Assembly (NCBI GenBank): GCA_933228675.1
Contig: OW121740.1
Span: forward strand, 155,485,828 to 155,549,827
Length of the DNA stretch: 64,000 nucleotides
Source: Stomorhina lunata
Lineage: Eukaryota > Arthropoda > Insecta > Diptera > Rhiniidae
Direction: 5' to 3'
Shown: piece by piece, positions 58,801 to 64,000 of the stretch
Layout: every line of letters starts with the position of its first letter
Numbering within the stretch: position 1 is the first letter of the stretch
The notes under the pieces: generated by a model
Seen by the model: the letters and a program-made list of their open reading frames with translations, nothing else
The model's database searches: none
Told to the model about the DNA's origin: nothing
Translations under genes and position numbers: made by a program

Positions 58801-59100
58801 AAACATACATTTCATCAGCACGTGTGTGTGCCCTAGCTTTCTCGCATTGGATAATCGTCTCCATTAGTTATTTCTGATTTAAAAAAAAAATACATAAAAG
58901 CGGTATGCTCTATTTTTTATGGGACTTTTCAAAACGACCATACGGCAAATCATGAGCAGGTGTGTATGCCTTAGCTTTCTCTCATAGGATAATCGTTTTC
59001 ATTAGTTGTTTCCAAATAAGAGTAAAAGCGGTTTATTTTTTTATGGGACTTTTCAAAACGACCATTCGCCAAATCAATATATGGAAGTACAACATATTTT
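58801..59100. repeat. Tandem pair of a ~125-150 bp dispersed repeat
   Basis: Copy 1 (58801-58952) and copy 2 (58953-59100) share GGATAATCGT, AAAAGCGGT and GGGACTTTTCAAAACGACCA. The third copy is at 60621-60795. The frames crossing it (59006-59314, 102 codons with hydrophobic stretches) have no family match that I know. Confidence 0.85.
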
Positions 59101-60620
59101 TATTGTATGGTCTTTGGTTTATATTAACTCTATATTTTTTGAGCTGATTGCTATTTTCATTATTTTGACATATTATAGTTTATTTGACAAAACATCTAGT
59201 GTAAAGCCCCCTCGACGTTTTGTTCTAGTATTTGTAATCAACTGCTGTGTTTTTGTGGCAAAATTGTGCTACTCCATTGGTGGCACTTTTGATGCTAAAT
59301 CCCGAAAGTATTGATACTTCGGCCATCAAATGGCCAATGTTATGGTTGATTGTTGGTATGAGAGTATTATAATAAAAATCATTGAACCATCAAAATACCT
59401 GCAGATAAAATAGTTAATAAATGTATAATAGATTTTTATGCATTACGTATGTATATGAGCATTTTATATATCTAAAAGTTGGAAACGAAAAAAAAAATGT
59501 AATGACGATCTTTTCGCAAAAATGTAACAATTTCATGATCGTAGTCTACTTCAGAGTCTTCTTAGACCTTCAAATATGTTTGTTAGAATAGTAACCGATT
59601 ATTTAAAAATTTTCATATTGAATTCTGGTCTATTATTAATGTAAATTTTTTGATGCGCCAAATTTTTTCTTACAAAGAACTCAACAAAAAAAATATTTTT
59701 ATGAATATTTCAGTCAATAAAAAAAAGAACAAATATTAATATTCGTTCGGCAACATAACCAAATAATTCCTAAATAAATAGACAAAAAAGAATCAATTCA
59801 AGTAAAATATGTAAATTTATGAAAAATAGACGAAAAGAGCAAGTGAAGCTTAAAACTTCAATGTAAAAATATTCAAATTCATAACATCGATATAAAACGT
59901 TTCAATTTCTTTTTGTGAAATTTTCATTGAAAATAAGAAAAATGCCCTAAAGAAAGTTTTTAATACCTATTTACATAAACTAAAATAAAAATTTATAAAA
60001 CTTGCCTATTTGTTATAAAATAGTCTTTTATATATATTTCTTTTTTTAATAAACTTTTTTGTCTGTTAAGTCCTTTTTTACTGCATCGCTAAATTCTAGT
60101 GCAGAACATGTTTTCGTTTTTATTTATTTGTTTAAATTGCTTCATAATAGTTTTTGTGTTTATTAGATAAATTTTTAAAATATTCTGTGATTTTATTTTA
60201 GCTGTGATTTGCTAATAGAATAAAAGGGATTTTTTTTGGAAGCAGGATATTAAAATATGTAATAATGTAAATGTTTTTTAATGGGAAAAAGGATTTGGTA
60301 AAAGAGAACTTTTTATTTTAAATGAACTGTAGAAAGCTTTTAAAAAAGTAAAGTTGTAGAACGAAAAAAAAGCTTTAATTCTATTGGAAAAATGTCAAGC
60401 TTTTTGAAATAAATATATTCAAATAGTCATGGTAACATTTAGCTTGTGAAAAAGAGTATCTAACCGAAGACAATTTAATACGGAGCCGTCCAGCTTTACA
60501 GCACAATTTGTGAACTTTTACAGAAGAGCTTTTACACCGACACAAGACATATGAGCAAGACGAAACTATGTTTGTTCCGCTCACACATACGTTAAATAAA
60601 GAAACATTTAACTCACAAAC
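59101..60620. other. Unique AT-rich spacer, no gene seen
   Basis: Contains the tail of a 102-codon frame (to 59314) and a 100-codon minus-strand frame (60381-60683, VCVSGTNIVSSCSYVLCRCK) without recognised domains. The latter runs into repeat copy 3. I do not call genes. Confidence 0.5.
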
Positions 60621-60795
60621 AAACATACATTTCATAAGCACGTGTGTGTGCCTTGACTTTCTCTCATTGGATAATCGTCTCAATTAGTTGTTCCCGATTT
60701 AGAATAAAAGATATAAAAGCGGTATACTTTATTTTATGGGACTTTTCAAAACGACCATACGGCAAATCAATGTCTTGAAGTGCAAAAGTTATTCC
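60621..60795. repeat. Third copy of the ~150-bp dispersed repeat
   Basis: AAGCACGTGTGTGTGCC, GGATAATCGTCT, AAAAGCGGTAT and GGGACTTTTCAAAACGACCA in the same order and orientation as at 58801-58952. Confidence 0.85.
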
Positions 60796-60917
60796 ATTAG
60801 ATGACCTTAAAGCTTTTGAGTTAGCACCATTAAAAAATCTAGCCACCAAAATCGGACTATTCTTCACTGCGACATGAAATTACTGAGTCATCCGTCGTTT
60901 AGTCTATGTTATCAAAC

Positions 60918-60998
60918 TGAGTTGTGGCTAAGTTGGTTAGTCGACTGCTTAGCATAACATATTATATTCTGCCTGGGTTCGAGTCCTAGTGAAGGCAA
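60918..60998 (+). other. tRNA-like sequence with canonical A and B boxes
   Basis: TGGCTAAGTTGG at 60925 and GGTTCGAGTCC at 60976 both fit the Pol III consensus. The D stem GCTA pairs with TAGT and the T stem CTGGG with CCTAG (five pairs, one wobble). The region between them is long (about 40 nt) with no clear anticodon stem, and the acceptor ends do not pair. Probably a tRNA-derived SINE or relic; a tRNA gene with an intron or long variable arm is less likely. Confidence 0.55.
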
Positions 60999-61119
60999 AC
61001 CTCAATTTCTGTCATTATTTATTTACATTAAAATAATTAATTACCACAGAGTTGGTTGTACAAACAAAAAGCTAAATTGTGTTGGACCTAACAACAGATG
61101 GAGCAACTTCAAACGTTTT

Positions 61120-62400
61120 CAATTTTACTAAACATTAATGAAATTTTATTAAAAATTAGAATTTTTACAAAAAATTTATAAAAATATATTTATGCATATT
61201 TTTACTAAAAACTCACAAAAATTATAAAATTTTCATTAATACTACAAATTTTAATTTATACTGAAAGTTTTAATTTTAACTAAAAATTTTCAATTTTACT
61301 AAAATTTTTTTTTTTAATTTTATTAAAAATTAGAATTTTTACAAAAAATTTATAAAAATATATTTATGCATATTTTTACTAAAAACTCACAAAAATTATA
61401 AAATTTTCATTAATACTAAAAATTTTAATTTTTACTAAAAGTTTTAATTTTAACTAAAAATTTTCATTTATACTAAAAATTTTCATTTTACTAAAAATTT
61501 TCATTTTACTAAAAATTTTCATTTTACAAAAAATTTTCATTTTTACTAAAAATTTTCATTTCTACTAAAAATTTTTATTTTTCCTAAAAATGTACGTTTT
61601 TTCTTAAAAAGGCACATTTTTTGTACAAATTATAATTTTTACTAAAAATTGTCTTTTTTACTAAAAATTCTCATTTTTACTAAAAATTCTCATTTTAACT
61701 TTAAATTCTCATTTTAACTAAATATTTTAAATTTTACTAAAAATTCTCATTTGTACTAAAAATTTTCATTTTTACTAAAAATTCTCTATTTTACTACAAA
61801 AATTTTAATTTTAACCAAAAATTTTCATTTTTACTAAAAATTCTCAATCTTACTAAAAATTGTCAATTTTACTAAAAATACTCATTTTTACTAAAAATTC
61901 TCACTTTTAGAAAAAATTCTCATTTTAAATAAAAATTCTAACTTTTACTAAAAATTCTATATTTTACTAAAAATTTTAATTTTAATCAAAAATTTTTACT
62001 AAAAATTATAAATTGTACTAAAAATTTTAATTTTTATCAAAAATTTTAATTTTTACTAAAAATTCTCAATTTTACTAAAAATTTTCAATTTTACTAAAAA
62101 TTCTCAATTTTACTAATAATTCTCAATTTTACTAAAAATTCTCATTTTTACTAAAAATTCTTATTTTTACTAAAAATTCTCAATTTTATTAAAAATTCTG
62201 TATATTACTAAAAATTTTAATTTTGACCAAAAATTTTATTTTTTATAAAATTCTCAATTTTACTAAAAATTCTAGTTTTTACTTCAAATTCTAGTTTTTA
62301 CTTCAAATTCTCATTTTAATTTAAAATTCTCATTTTTGTTAAAAATTCTCATTTTACTAATTATTTCAAAAATTCATTTTTTAAAAAATTCACTTTTAAA
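61120..62400. repeat. 19-20 bp tandem array, TTTTTACTAAAAATTCTCAT-like
   Basis: Short units with the odd-centred dyad TTTTTA-C-TAAAAA and CTCAT/TTCAT/TTAAT spacers. A block of about 120 bp near 61140-61260 is repeated almost exactly at about 61317-61430 (both contain TATTTATGCATATTTTTACT). Confidence 0.88.
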
Positions 62401-63190
62401 AAAATTTTTTTTATAGAATTTAAAAAGAAATACTATTAGGTAATTATAAGGAATTTTTATGAAATTTATTTTTTGTGGGGAATTTTTGAAAAATTTACTT
62501 CTTATAGGGATTTTAAAAAAATTCTCTTAGTTTTTTAAATATTCTATAAAAAGTAAATTTTTTAAAATATAAGAAATTTATAGGAAATTTTTCAAAAAAT
62601 TTACTTTTTATTGGAATTTTTAAAACAATCCCATTTTTTAGGGAATTTAAAAAAATCAATTTTTATAGGGAATTATTGAAAAATTCACTTCTTATAGGGA
62701 ATTTTTGAAATTACATATTCACTTTTTTAGGGACTTTTTGAAAAATTCGCTTTTATAGGGAATGTTTGAACAATTCACTTTTATAGGGAATTTTTGAACA
62801 ATTCACTTTTTATAAGGAATTTTTTAAAAATTCACATTTTCTTAGGGAATGTTTCAAAAATTCACTTTTTATAGGGAATTTTTGAAAATTCACTTCTTAT
62901 AGGAAATTTTTGAAAAATTCACTTTTTATAGGGAATTTTTGAAAAATTTACTTTTATTGGGAATTTTTGAAAATTCACTTTTTTTAGAGATTTTTTGAAA
63001 ATTTCCCTTTTTTAGGGAATGTTTGAAAAAAATCAGTTTTTATAAGGAATTTTTGAACAATTCATTTTTTATAGATAATTTTTGAAATATTCCCTTTTTC
63101 TTAGGGAATGTTTGAAAAAATAACTTTTATTGGGAATTTTTGAAAAAATCACTTTTTATAAAGAATTTTTAAAAAATTAATTTTTGTAAA
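62401..63190. repeat. 28-29 bp tandem array, TTTTTATAGGGAATTTTTG-like (about 28 copies)
   Basis: The unit holds TTTATAGGGAATTTTTG and AAAAATTCAC; cores at 62899 and 62928. Each contains the dyad GAATTTTT-G-AAAAATTC. Related to the 38772-40466 array but shorter. Confidence 0.88.
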
Positions 63191-64000
63191 AACAAAAATT
63201 ATGAAATTGGAAAATGTATCTCATACTTGAAGGAAACTGCATTTTTAGTAAAAGATTTTTACGTAAAGATTTTATAGATTTTTTTTTATTAAAAATCAAA
63301 GTTTTAGAAAAATCTAAGAAAAATTTAAATTTTTTCCTAAAATTTTTAAATTGTAATTTTCACATTCACATACTTTTTTCAACACCTGTTGTACATTCAT
63401 CAGACTCATTTACATATGAATTAAAAAAACATCAAAAGTAGTTCTTTAAACGAAAATGAACGAAATAAAATCTCTAATTTACATATTCAGATTCTCATTA
63501 GATCAGTCGCTTTAACCTTTTGGCATTTAACTAAAAAAACGAAAATCTGAAACAAAATTAAATGAATTGAAACCAAAAAAACAATAAATGTTTTAGTGAA
63601 TATTAAATAAACTTAATAACCGAATGCGACGGATTCTACTGCCACTAAAATGTACATAAAACCAAAGATAAATACATAAGTAGATATATTACCAAAAGCA
63701 AACTTCAAACAAAAATTTAAAAAAATCGAATAAAAAATGTAAAATAAACCTGAACAATAAAAATAACATAATAAACCTTAATAATGCCGAGAGTATTTAT
63801 GCAGTATCTTATGCTATTTAATTAAAATTTTAGCTGCAATTTCAGGTTTAATTTGTATTAAAAATTATTTTTATTATATATAAATACCGGCATTCTCAGC
63901 AAATTAAATATGAAACACCCAACTTTAAAAAAAAAGTAAATTTAGTGTCTTGAAAATTAGCTAAGAGTTGACCTTCATTCATTTGAGACTGAATCTAAAA
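63191..64000. other. Unique AT-rich spacer to window end, no gene seen
   Basis: A 75-codon frame at 63214-63441 is low-complexity. No repeat or RNA feature was recognised. Confidence 0.55.

Noticed and set aside
59006..59314. 102-codon frame with hydrophobic segments, possible membrane protein
   Set aside because: It begins inside a dispersed repeat and hydrophobicity is expected from T-rich DNA; no family is recognised.

Overview
This window is AT-rich, gene-poor nuclear DNA from an insect, most likely a fly and probably calyptrate. The clues are opa-like CAG/CAA runs, an intact Jockey-like LINE, and dispersed repeats ending in a hairpin built from ACCCTTTCCACC and GGTGGTGAAGGGT preceded by a 'cggacagatggacgg' stretch. 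The species assignment is inference; no host gene marks it. I found no convincing host exon, rRNA gene or functional tRNA gene.

Layout. Roughly half of the window is short-period tandem repeat in at least a dozen arrays of 19-46 bp units, most of 28-32 bp. CTATAG-core arrays lie at about 5.35-6.9, 11.06-12.7, 20.85-23.9, 25.06-26.3, 27.27-30.74, 54.8-55.6 and 56.3-58.3 kb. CTAT(N4)ATAG-core arrays lie at 8.07-9.57, 12.7-13.5, 33.28-33.56 plus 38.77-40.47, 41.65-45.6 and 62.4-63.2 kb. A separate family with core GTAGCAATCGTGG fills most of 47.1-54.7 kb. A degenerate array covers 15.2-19.0 kb and a 19-20 bp array 61.1-62.4 kb. The arrays are separated by 0.3-2.5 kb of ordinary AT-rich sequence.

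Mobile elements. One complete, apparently intact non-LTR retrotransposon (33560-38755, minus strand) sits inside a 31-bp array. It has a 16-bp perfect target-site duplication, a gag-like ORF1 with three zinc knuckles, and an endonuclease/reverse transcriptase ORF2. Two copies of an inverted-repeat element (1462-2065 and 23907-25062, opposite orientation, termini TACCCAGCAAAA/TTTTGCTGGGTA) each carry two tRNA-like, Pol III-promoter-like modules. The second copy is inserted in an array and itself carries a nested 454-bp insertion with a 7-bp duplication. Further tRNA-like loci occur near 19.1 and 60.95 kb.

How it fits together. The only protein-coding gene pair I can support is the LINE, whose ORF1 and ORF2 overlap by eight bases (ATGGCTAG) and probably act together in target-primed reverse transcription. 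The most unusual feature is that many arrays differing in sequence and period share one plan: each unit contains one or two short dyads (CTATAG or CTAT-N4-ATAG, plus an AAATTTT-N-AAAATTT type dyad), so an array is nearly its own reverse complement. One array repeats TATCGATA, the insect DRE/BEAF-type motif, dozens of times. The window could be the inside of a giant intron or heterochromatin; the sequence alone does not decide.
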